NCBI GenBank assembly: GCA_963691705.1
Contig: OY829539.1
Span: forward strand, 3,350,501-3,414,500
Direction of reading: 5' to 3'
Source of the DNA: Viola odorata
Lineage: Eukaryota; Streptophyta; Magnoliopsida; Malpighiales; Violaceae
Length of the DNA: 64,000 nucleotides
Part shown: piece by piece, positions 45,160 to 55,084 of the stretch
Layout: the number at the start of each line of letters is the position of its first letter
Numbering within the stretch: position 1 is the stretch's first letter
Position numbers and translations under genes: made by a program
Notes under the pieces: generated by a model
Databases searched by the model: none
What the model was told of the DNA's origin: nothing
The model's input: the letters and a program-made list of their open reading frames with translations, nothing else

Positions 45160-45948
45160 TGTTGAACAAAGTTGTACGAATTAACAAAGCTAATAATCAA
45201 CCGGGTGGAGATACGAGCTACAAAAGCTGAACTTTTAATTAATGGAAGTAAAAAATTACAGATGAGATAAAATATTTATTGCCTTTGGATGCCTCACTCC
45301 CTCTCTTTTATTTTCTCTTTTGTGCACTGCGTTACACTCCACTGCCTTTTAGAGAATGCATGCATATGTATTTATAGGTGCAATTCTTTACTGCACCAAC
45401 TTCCTTTTTAATTTCTTATTACTCCCTCCGGTTTTCTTTAAAAGATTTTTACTATTTGGGCACGCATATTAAAAATGCCGGATGACTCACTATTTGAGAC
45501 AATTTTGGCCCGAATTTTTTCTTGGAACGTATGTTCGAAAAAAAGTACGGAATTTTTTGGGGTCAAATAGTGAATCATCCGATTTTCTCGATATGCGTGC
45601 CCAAATAGTAAGAGTCGTTTAAAGAAAACCGGAGAAAGTATTATTTTTTTCTTCATTAGTAGGCACCTACCATCCCAAATCTTTTTTCCTTGGCGACGGT
45701 ATAGAGAATCAAATTTTATTGCACCTTATTATTTTTTATTTATTTCTTTATTCATTTTCTTTGGTCAGCACATAACCAAAGAAATTTTTCTTTATCCTTG
45801 TTCTTGATTAATTTCCACGAAGAAAATGTTGCTCTAATCTTCATTCATGCAAGACATGAATTTCCAACTTTGCTGCCACCCTCTTTTCACAATGATTCTA
45901 CTGCCAATCCTTTTCTCTTTTCTTTGGTCAGTGTTGACCATTTTAACA
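45160..45948 (-). repeat. Copia-like 5' LTR (789 bp, with MITE insertion)
   Basis: Like 42774-43388 but carries a 217-bp Stowaway MITE and lacks about 45 bp. The two LTRs have accumulated visible substitutions, so this insertion is older than the Ogre-like one. Confidence 0.88.
45422..45638. mobile_element. Stowaway-like MITE inside the Copia LTR
   Basis: Starts ctccctccggttttcttta and ends aaagaaaaccggagaaag, giving terminal inverted repeats. TA duplications lie at 45420-45421 and 45639-45640. The sister LTR has no insertion here. Size and ends fit the Tc1/mariner Stowaway group. Confidence 0.88.
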
Positions 45949-45953
45949 GCTAC

Positions 45954-45989
45954 AAGTATGAGTCTGTTTGAGCGTGTAACGGTCAAAAC
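45954..45989 (+). pseudogene. Ty3/gypsy integrase relic, second piece
   Basis: 36 bp between the Copia duplication and the hAT duplication. Across the Copia insertion the translation runs FSYNLHRIEAT-SMSLFE, the usual integrase C-terminal block, confirming that both elements landed in the same relic. Confidence 0.7.
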
Positions 45990-48389
45990 TAGGGGTGGGC
46001 ACAAAACTGAAATACCCAAATTCTGAATTTTCCAACCCGATATTTTTGAAATTCGGTTCGGGTATTTCGGGTATCGGAAAATTCGGGTTCGGGTATGTAA
46101 TACCCGAAATAATTTCAGGTTCGGATCGGAATGGATTTTGGAAAAATCGGGTACCCGATTTTTTGAATTTACAAACATAAAATGACGTCGTTGATAGAGC
46201 ATTTCATGTTCATAATTCCGCCCTATTTTGTATGCCTTTTTAGATCATGATGCTACTTATGTTGCTGTGTTTACTCACTTTTTACAGATCTGGGCAAATT
46301 GAGAGGAAAATACGAAAAGGACATTTTCTATCATTTTCTGGAAGTAATAGAGCAGCTAGGCCGAGCAGCTGGACGTTCGCGAAAGGCAGCAGTGTCCTAG
46401 CGAGGAAAGGAAACAAGCGCACTAAAGGAAAATATCGGATTAATACTCCAGAAGTCCCAATCGCAGCAGAAGTCCTATGGGGAGTTGAACTCAAATCGGA
46501 ATAGGAATTTAATTTGTAATTTTTCTATAAATATTTTTTAGTAATTAGGTTTTATCATCTTCTTCCTCTCCTCTTCTCTCCCGCTGAACCTTTGGCGCCA
46601 CCACTGCCTTCGGCATCTTTGTTTTTCTCTCCAATAAACCGGAGCAGTTGCTCCGGCCGGTAGTTAATAAGATTTCTTCTTCTCCATTTCTTCTATTTTA
46701 ATTATGCAACTTAATTATTTATTTGTTTTTATTATTAATATGTGCGGCTAAGTCTCCTTGTTCTTGGTAAGAGTCGATTGAAAGTTGCAAGGGAAGCCGT
46801 GAGGTGAAATCGTACTTCATAAGTTCTGTGTTGGTATCTTTCTTGTTCGATGATTAATTGTCAATTTACCTAGGTTAATTATTAGCTTGATCACCTAGTA
46901 ATTGAACTAGAGTATTGCAATCGTCCTTGTAGTTATACCTAACGCGAAGCTGCAGGGTGGAGCAGATAACCATACTGGTCCTGACTGGAAACCTGGTATC
47001 CCCCAGTTGGATTGAATAAGTCGTTAGGGCAGAGCCTCGAGCGTACTGAGTGTCTCGCCCTAGACGCATCTTACCTCTTCTTCATGGGCATCCGAGTGTT
47101 GCCTCCATAAGCGTACCTTGGAGGACCGCGGACTGTCAAGGTTAACCCATAAGCGTACCTTGGGATAACTTATATTACGAAGGTAAGCAGGGGACCTAAG
47201 CGCACCTGGTCCCCATAGTGCATCTATCAGCTCGGGGTAGACAATGCTTGCACCAATGACCGGCTGACCATAATTGCAACCGGATTCGGATTCTTACTAG
47301 GAACTCTTGTCTCTTCTAATTACCTAATCCTTTTATCTCTTCTTTTACTACTGTTTGTTATTTACTCTCGTAGTTAGTAATTAGATTAATTAAACAACTA
47401 TTCAAAACCCCCCTTTTTTGGTTACTCGTTGCTTGGATTACTTAGTTTGTCAGATTGAATTGAGTGTTGATCCCTTAATCCCTGTGTTCGACCCTGCTAC
47501 CATTATACACAATTTATTGTGCACATTGACTGTAGGTTTTATTATTATTTTTGACGGGTTCGACAACCGATCAGTCGTTTTATGTGGTTAACCAAATTAC
47601 CTATTTATTTCCCACACCCACAGGCCACACTCTTTTCTCTCACTCCCCCATCACCGTTGATCATCATATTCACACCCACAAGTCTCTTCTCTCACTCCCC
47701 AACACCGTTCATCGTCAATTTATTTCACTCTCCCACACCCACAACAAGTCGAACCTCCACAGTCTCCCAACCAAAACCACCCAATCTCAATCCCCATCAC
47801 CGTTCATCATCATCATCAACGAAAACCACCACCAAACGATCAGATCTGTTCGTCCACCAATCTTCCATCAGATTTGAGGGTTTCTAAGGTTGGCGCTGTG
47901 AGCGAAGGAAGCGGCGACAAAGATGGTGGTCGCGGTGGAGGCAGCGGCTACGGTGGTAGACGCGGTGGAAGCAACGGCTACGGCGATAAATGTTCATCAG
48001 ATCTGAGGCTTTTTTCTTTTCTTTTTCTTTTTTCGTAATATTTTATTTATTTATTATATTTATTTATTTTATAGTATTGTATATATATTTATTTGCGACT
48101 TCATGAATGATTATTGGAATTTCATGTTACTAGAATTTTTGCACATCCCTGTTCAATTCTTTCTGGTTTTTGGTGCTCTTAGATTGTTTTGTGGTTGAAT
48201 TGGAATTGAAATTTCGGGTAATTTTGAAAATTTCGGAATTCTGAGAATTTCCGAAATTATATTTCGGAAATTCGAGTTTGGGTATGCATTTTAGAAATTT
48301 GGGATCGGGAAAGAAAAATCAAATTTCGAAATACCCGAAATTTGAAAATTCGGGAATCGGGAATTCGGAACCCCGAATGCCCACCCCGA
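45990..48389. mobile_element. Non-autonomous hAT element containing a solo LTR
   Basis: Left end taggggtgggcac, right end (outward) tcggggtgggcattc. Subterminal ttcgggta-type repeats lie at 46010-46160 and 48200-48370. Flanking 8-mers gtcaaaac (45982-45989) and ctcgaaac (48390-48397) match at 6 of 8 positions. The gypsy reading continues across it. Without the solo LTR it is about 1.0 kb and has no transposase. Its interior (47600-48000) is like a C-rich 5' leader plus a ggtggaagcaacggctacgg-type duplication. Confidence 0.75.
46192..47573 (+). mobile_element. Athila-type solo LTR (1382 bp)
   Basis: Begins tgatagagcatttcatg and ends ttcgacaaccgatca, with the perfect 5-bp duplication gtcgt at 46187-46191 and 47574-47578. 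It is the reverse complement of the Athila-like LTR family (shares cgagcagctggacgttcgcg, ctgcagggt, the gcgtaccttgg repeats and cacaatttattgtgca). TATA box tataaata at 46526-46533. No internal region, so it is the product of LTR-LTR recombination. Confidence 0.92.
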
Positions 48390-48397
48390 CTCGAAAC

Positions 48398-48470
48398 AAC
48401 CAATGACTCATAGTGATGTAGCACAGGGAAGAGTCCAGCCGCATACAAGCGATCAACACAACTAATATTT
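48398..48470 (+). pseudogene. Ty3/gypsy integrase relic, third piece
   Basis: Immediately after the hAT duplication, GKSPAAYKR matches the gypsy integrase C-terminal region that follows the second piece, so the relic is collinear across both insertions. It fades out near 48470. Confidence 0.6.
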
Positions 48471-48747
48471 TAATAATTATTTGAATAAAAATACTCGAAC
48501 ACACTTTTTTTATTGATCTCAGGATTGACAATGGCAAATACACAAGTCCTTTCCCGAAGGGGATTACATGATCAGGAGTATGTAGTACTGAAACATGCAC
48601 AACATATAAGGAAACCATAAATTTTATTGCCATGGAGGAACTTAGGAAGTATATATGATTTGGCAGACGAGACGGGAGGATTTAGAATGCGAAAAAGAAG
48701 CAATTTAGAAGCGATTAAAACGTTCAGGATGAACAGTTACTAGTTGA

Positions 48748-50039
48748 TTAAGCACAGTTAGAAGGCTCTCCTCTTTTAATAATGTTTCCCAGGAATTGAC
48801 CGAAGGTGAAGTAGGAGTGCTGTGGTGGATGATCTTGGTCTACCAAGTTCTCAGCAGGACCGATAATAGCATCAGAGGACGGGAAACAAAAGGTAGCTAT
48901 GGACACTCTTTCCTTCTGGGCGCTGGCAGTTACGCGATGGCACATACTCCTGTATCGATCGTTGCTTATAATCTGCATACATATAATAGCAATCAGATTG
49001 AAGTGAACTTTAATTAGGATGGTAATTACTAAAATCAGTTGTTGTGCGTGCGTGCGTAAAGAGGAGGTACCTGAAGTACGTCTCCGACGTTGATGCACAA
49101 GGTATCTGGGATTGGATCTGCAGGGAGCCAGGTTCCATTGTAGTCAAATTGGAGTCCGGGATCAACCAGCTGAACAACAGTGATGACGCTAGGGTCACTA
49201 TGGGAAATTGCTCCAATATGTTGCTCTGGGTTTGGACACACAGGATAATGGTTGGTTGCTGCGCTGAGTCGATATTTCTTGATTGTTTTCATTACATAAT
49301 CCTTCTCCAAGTCTAAGCTCTCCGATATCGCGTCAAGCACTGTTTTCACCAAAACTTTCATGCTTGCGGAATATTTTGCTATATCCTCCCTTCATATCAT
49401 GGAATGTAAATAATTAATCAATCTATGAGACTATGATGGCTAAAACCCAAATTAAAAGTACATAATACTAATAATTTAATCCCCAAAAATTAAAATTAAA
49501 AAAAAAAAAAATAGTACTTGTAGGAGGGAGGATTTGTTGGGTATTCCTCTGTATCATCATCGAACGGAAACTTCAACGAAGCCCTCCAAGAATTGTCCGT
49601 TGGTTCCGTGCTCCCATCGAAATGATTACCGGCTACGTACCTGACCTTCTTCCTGCGGTCGGTGTTGGCAAATCTCATTTTTTCTTCATCTGGAAGATGG
49701 AAGAAATCTGTTGCTGTTTGGAACATCTTGTTGCAGATCGACTCTGGAACGCCATGATTCTTCACCTGTTAATTATTTCATAATTAATTAATATCATTGC
49801 TAAGCTAGCCTCTCTGCGCATTACGTATAGTTATTACTTACAAAGAAGAAACCGTAATTTGCACATGCTTCGCCAATCTGGTTGATGGTAGAAGAGCGGC
49901 GCTCGAGGTCATATAGGCCCTCCACGTCGATGATTGGAACAGGACCCTCCACCACACTTGCCGGACCAGTACTCTTATTGGTCCTCGACCTGTACAGGAT
50001 GTAAGGAAGAATCTTCTCATTGTTTGATGCAACCGCCAT
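48748..50039 (-). CDS. 2-oxoglutarate/Fe(II)-dependent dioxygenase (DOXC class), four exons
   Basis: Exons 50039-49842, 49765-49518, 49389-49071 and 48972-48748, all GT-AG, give 990 bp and 329 aa with phases that join exactly. The N-terminal DIOX_N part has VPIIDVEGL and NYGFF-VKNHGVP. The catalytic jelly roll has NHYPVCPNPE, iron ligands H212 and D214 (ISHSDPSVIT) and distal H267 (CHRV), and the 2-oxoglutarate-binding R277-x-S279. All key residues are present, so it is probably active. The family oxidises small molecules such as hormones, flavonoids, alkaloids or salicylate using 2-oxoglutarate and O2; the substrate cannot be told from sequence. The C-terminal tail is short. Confidence 0.9.
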
Positions 50040-50078
50040 GTGATGTTCTTCTGATCGGAGCAGATCTTGCTAGTTGCT

Positions 50079-50134
50079 TTTGCTTGTGCTTGTGCTTGTG
50101 CTGATCTAGCCTTTCGAGTCCCCGTCTATTTATA
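50079..50134 (-). promoter_or_regulatory. Dioxygenase core promoter and 5' UTR microsatellite
   Basis: A TATA box (tataaata on the minus strand) at 50127-50134 lies about 90 bp before the ATG, with a gcttgt hexamer repeated at about 50079-50102 in the presumed leader. Confidence 0.6.
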
Positions 50135-51837
50135 CACACTTAACGTTAATTAATTTTGTTGTTTTCTGCATACAATATTGTTTTATTAAGAAAAAAATCA
50201 TTAACATTTCAAAAAAATGAATTCAGATTTTAAAAAATAAAAAACCACAACAAATAACTTTCTAAAATAATTATTTTTTTCATAAAAATTATATAAAACT
50301 TTAAAAATCTTTGAATTTAAATATAAAATAAATATAATTCTGAAATTTTTTATCAATTTTTACAAAATTTATTTTATTCTCTGGATTTTTTGTTTTTTTA
50401 TTCTTTCCTTTTATTTTAATTTTTTTTTGAATTTTTGTTAATTTTTTATTCTTTAAAAAAATCTCACTTTCATAAAAAAACATTTTTCCTTGCTAGAATT
50501 TATTATTCATTCCGTATAGTTTTATATATTTAATATTTTAATATTTCTCTAAAATTCCCTTAGAAAACTTGACAGGGGGATTGCATTTCTCGTAATGTTT
50601 CTGCACAAAAATTGACTTCTTCTTCTTTCTTTTTTAATTTAGAGGGTATTTGAATCGGACCAAAAATTTAAGAAAAATAACAAAAATTACCCTTAAAAAA
50701 TAACTATTATTTGATACTAAATTTATATACCAAAACTTCTGAGATATTGGTGCAGGAGGTTGATAGATTTAGGAGTTCAATATCATTCATTAAAGTTAAA
50801 GAAAGAATTGAACTTACGATTGCGCACAATCCGAACTTAATACAAATGTAGGCACAATTTGAACTTGCATAGAGAAGTTGAATACAAATGTAGGGCTATT
50901 TTGTGTCAAAAAAAATGTGCGCATTAGGCATGTTAACAAAGCCATATACAACCATATATATAATGCTACGGAAGTTTTTGCCAAAAAAAAAAGGAATGTA
51001 ACGGAAGTTTTGTTGTTAATTAGCAATTTATATTACATTTAATTATGTACAAATAAGGGTGACAAAACAAGTAAACGAAAGTTTACGGATCTAACTCGTA
51101 AACTCGAAAACAAACGATGGCCTTATTTTTTAATTAATTATTATTATTTTAGTTTTAAGGATTCTATTAGGGGTGTCAATTGGACCCGAGATCTGTGGAT
51201 TAATTTTTTTTTAAAAATATAAATTCGAGAATTCTATTGATTTAATTACCTTTTGTAAATAAATTGATTTTTTTCTTAAGAATATTAATTAAAATTATGA
51301 TTTTTTTAATTTATTATTCTTTTTAAGTAAAAGAGATCTGACCATCAAAATTAAATTCAATAATGAATATTTGTCGGGTATTGGTTCCCAAAAATAAACT
51401 AGAGCAACCTAAAAAAACCCTTTAATTATATACTATTATTAATTACATCTAGAAGTATATTATACTCCACAGCATATCTTTTTTACCACATAAACAATGA
51501 TTTTTTTGACTTGACTCAAGAAAAAAAGTGATTTTTTTGACTGCCGCAGGCTTTTTTAAATCTTTAATTAAAAATATATAAATATATAAATTACATATGA
51601 TAATTAAAAAAATATATAATTACTTTTAAAAATCAATTGTGATCAATTACATCTCCTTCAAATTAAGTTCTATGAAGTTGTCAAGTTGGTAAATGGCGCG
51701 TGAAAACCACCTGACATTTGGTACAATTCCATACGTGTAAACCACGACTTTAATTATGTTTCTGCAAACAATTCGTCAAAGAAAAATCAAAGTTTGACAC
51801 AACAATATTATTTTATGATCTAAGGCGGACCTCGGAG
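50135..51837. other. AT-rich intergenic region
   Basis: Poly-A/T tracts and no ORF with a recognisable domain. No repeat boundary or RNA gene is seen. Confidence 0.5.
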
Positions 51838-52466
51838 TACGGGTGGCAATATGGGAGGAACGAACGTTTATGGAGTAATCCCATTTGTCCAATAAATAAG
51901 CTGGACAGACTAGTCCATGTTCATTTAATAAACAGACGGACAAGACCCGTCTATCTAAATTTGAACGGACGGGACGGGTTCCTGTCTAATAATAATTTTT
52001 TTCTGAAAATTGAATTTTTTTTTTGATTTTTTTAAAATAATATTATTTTTGAAAAATTATATTTTTTGAAAAATTATTATTTTCAAAAAATAAGAGTAAT
52101 TTTTTTCGAAAAATAAGAGAACTTTTTTTGAAAAATAAAAAAATATTTTTCTTTTGAAAAATTATTATTTTCAAAAAATAAGAGTAATTTTTTTGAAAAT
52201 ATATTATTTTTAAAAAATTATTATTTTTGAATTTTTTTAAAAATTTATTATTTTCGAAAAACATGAGTAATTTTTTTTAAAAATAATATTTTTTTTAAAA
52301 ATTAAATAATAAACGGACAGATAAGAATCCGTCGGATTTGCCCCATCTGTCCATATATATAGATGAACGGGTTTAACCCGACTCGTTTATTAAATAGAAT
52401 AAAAAATATTGTCCATATCTCATCTAAATTTGGATGGACGGGTCGGCAAAATGTACGTCCACCCTA
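51838..52466. mobile_element. Small non-autonomous hAT (MITE), 629 bp
   Basis: The left end tacgggtggc and right end (outward) tagggtggac are hAT-like. The flanks cctcggag (51830-51837) and cctcggac (52467-52474) match at 7 of 8 positions. Subterminal gacgggtc/gacccgtc repeats are present. The centre is low-complexity ttttttgaaaaattatta. Confidence 0.75.
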
Positions 52467-52474
52467 CCTCGGAC

Positions 52475-53595
52475 CATATGCACAATATCTTATAAACTGC
52501 TAGAGTTCCTCCCCACCTTTCCTTACTTTACTTGTCATTTCTCATTCCTCGATGAAGTTTCAGAATAATGAAAAAAAGCATCGGCACTTGATTTTTCGTA
52601 TTAATTTAACTTTTTATTTTGTTTTTGTGCATATATGATTTTTTTACTAATTTCATTTATTAACTTTCGTTAAAAATTTAATATGACATGTCACGTCAAC
52701 TGTCATGTATATTTTTATTGATGCAACATTTTAAATTTTAAAAAAAAAAATACATACTATAGTTCTTTACTTAAGCTTATTAATATTTTTCAAAATTATT
52801 CCCTTCAAAAAAAAAATTATTTTTCAAAATTATTAAAAAATCAGAAAAGAAAAAATTAAGAATTAGAAAAAAAAAGAATGACAGTAACTTTTTATTTTTA
52901 TTTTTTATGAAGATTATCTACCATAGTTATTAGAACCCAGACCGGACAGCAACTCAAAATGAAAATTTTATGGTTCAACCGAATTGTAGATGTTGAATCG
53001 TTTTGAACCGTTCAATCTTAGATGATTGAACCGAATTAAACCAGCTGGTTTTTTTACTATAATATTTTATAATATATCAAAATAAAATATCAAGGAAATT
53101 AAAAATTAAAAATAAGTAAATATAATAAGTTAAATTTTTATTTCAGTACTTACGTTTATCTAAAATTCTGAAATTATTCCTTAGGTTTATCTTTGGATAA
53201 AATTGATCTTTATATTTGTACAATTTGCTGAAATCAATTAAATTGATTTAATTTGATTAATTTTTTTTTTCAAAAAATTCAAAAAATATTAGATTTTATT
53301 AAAATAGGAATTAATAATAAAGATAATAACAAAAATTATTATCCTGCAGAATTTATCCCAACTCTCCTCAACTTTTGTACACCGCACTTCCCTTCTTCCA
53401 TAGTAACAGAAGGGAAAAAAGAACAATGGTGAATGCCATTGCAATTTCCTTCCCAAAATCCACCATTTTCCAAAACCTAATGTCTTTTAATTTTTAAAGA
53501 CTCAAATTGCAGTTTCCTTGGTGGGTCCTTGAAGGGTTTTTCTAATTTGCAACCAAAACCCAGAAATCAAAGAAAAAGAAGCATCAGCTTGGTGG
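52475..53595. other. AT-rich intergenic region
   Basis: Mostly poly-A/T. At 52935-53050 a stretch (aacccagaccgg, ggttcaaccgaat, gaaccgttcaatc) weakly mirrors 58390-58495 (gaccggtcgaacccgg), which could mark ends of one larger element around the membrane-protein fragment. No duplication was confirmed. Confidence 0.35.
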
Positions 53596-54114
53596 TTGCT
53601 TCAACCAGCAAAACCACTGCTACAACTAGCACAACAAAAACTAATACTTGTTCCTCCATGGTATAACAGACGACACCGTTTCGCACCAGATCTGAGAAAA
53701 TTCATGCTTCCACTTCTGAGATCCATGGCTCGCATCCTCCTCTTCTCCCTCTTCATCTCTCTCAATCTCTTCGTCTCTTTCGCAGAGATCCATTTCACCG
53801 AGATCCGCTCCGATTACCGGTCCATCATACCGTTCGACGAGTTCGGGTTCACTCACAACGGCCGCCTTGAGCTCAATGTCACAAACATCATCCTCTCCAA
53901 CCCGAACCCGAACCCGGATTTGGACCGCTCAAAACTCGGCTTCTTCTTCTGCACGCGTGACGCCTGGATGCATGTGCTCCAGCAGCTCGAAGACGACAAG
54001 ATCTCTTGCGCCATCCAATCTGATTTCATCAAACCTGTATTCAATTTCAGTCGGAGGTTGGTGTCATTTGGGTTTGATGATGGTTGGTGTGTTGGATCTG
54101 AATTTTTGGTGTGA
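53596..54114 (+). pseudogene. Truncated GPR107/CAND7-like (Lung seven transmembrane) gene
   Basis: The likely start is the ATG at 53725 (residue 44 of the open frame), giving a signal peptide MARILLFSLFISLNLFVSFA and then EIHFTEIRSDYRSIIPFDEF, the lumenal N-terminus of plant Lu7TM/CAND6-7 proteins. LGFFFCTRDAWMHVLQQLED follows. After KPVFNF the match stops and an unrelated tail ends at 54114. The seven membrane helices are absent. It is a gene fragment, perhaps captured by a transposon or a duplicate cut short; the rest is not in this window. Confidence 0.7.
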
Positions 54115-54686
54115 TTTTCGGCCGGATCTGGTTTTATTTTTGGTGTTGGATTTTCGGCCGGAGAAGAGAAGAAAAAAGAAATAAAGAAATGGACATACAG
54201 AATAATTGTAACTGAAGTAATGGTAGTGAAGAAGAAGATAGAAAATAGAGTAATGCTAGAGGAAGCACCGAAATGGCCTGATAGAATGGCCTGACTGACA
54301 TGGCAATGCCATGTCATCCGAATATTACGAAAATGTCATTAATGAAATTCATCAGAATATTACAGAAATGCCATTAATTCGAATATTACAGAAATGCCAT
54401 TAATGACATTCATCTTCTCCTCCGCCTCTCATTTTGCTTCAACCCTAGAATCAAATCATCCATCCTTACAATAGCCAGCCGCTCTCCCTCCTCTCTCACA
54501 CATCCGTTATCCCTCCTCTCTCACACATCCGCTCCTTCTCCTTCTCCTCCGACGACACCACGCTGCTTCTCCGACGACGACGACACCAATACATACACGA
54601 CTAAATGCCTTGTTAACTGTTTCTATGTCTTATCTGTTTGTCTGTTTGTTGTAAGTTTTCAAGATTTTGCTCAAGGAAGGTTGTTA

Positions 54687-54809
54687 ATGGCCGGGAAACC
54701 AGACCCAGATAATGCTGCTGCAACTGCTCGGTTTGATTTCTTGGGCTTTTGTTTATTTCCTCTGTTTTATGTGGTGGTTGGTCTCATGCTGGATTATATT
54801 TTCGAGTGA
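54687..54809 (+). CDS. Small membrane-protein ORF (40 aa) inside the MULE
   Basis: ATG at 54687, TGA at 54807-54809. The first 15 residues are polar (MAGKPDPDNAAATAR). The next 25 are strongly hydrophobic and aromatic (FLGFCLFPLFYVVVGLMLDY), a single membrane helix, ending in an acidic IFE. It lies between the left inverted repeat and the transposase gene on the opposite strand. I do not recognise the family. It could be a captured host exon, an accessory MULE gene or chance; the clean polar-then-helix layout is against chance but does not exclude it. Confidence 0.4.
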   Translation: MAGKPDPDNAAATARFDFLGFCLFPLFYVVVGLMLDYIFE

Positions 54810-55084
54810 TTAATTTTCTTATAGGAGTAGAGTAGAAAAGTTTGCATTTGATGATTAGATGACTCCTTTTTATGGGTCTTTTTTGGAAGTGTGGATATGC
54901 TTGATATTAATTGCTAATTTGCAGCGGAGGTAGAAGTAGCAGAAGTGACATTAGTTGCTAATTTGCAGATGTAATAATGCTCTCCTGGAGCAGTGATTGT
55001 AGTTATTGCAGAACTAGTTGTTGCTAGTGGTATAAAATATGCACGCAACTCCAATGGTGAAGACAGAAGACGGTATTCAAAAGT

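Larger units (their letters stand above)
42774..45948 (-). mobile_element. Copia-like LTR retrotransposon carrying an IQD gene fragment
   Basis: LTRs at 42774-43388 and 45160-45948, TGTTGAAC...TTTTAACA ends on the plus strand, with the 5-bp duplication gctac (42769-42773 and 45949-45953). A primer site close to tRNA-iMet (minus strand tggtagcggagc) follows the 5' LTR, and a polypurine tract (gagggggag) precedes the 3' LTR. The 1.77-kb interior holds gag, a zinc knuckle and the start of protease, then IQ-domain protein sequence instead of integrase, RT and RNase H. It is therefore non-autonomous and has captured host sequence. Confidence 0.88.

Noticed and set aside
47551..47887. Pro/Ser/His-rich frames inside the non-autonomous hAT
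   Set aside because: C-rich leader-like sequence; both frames are low complexity and begin in or next to the solo LTR.
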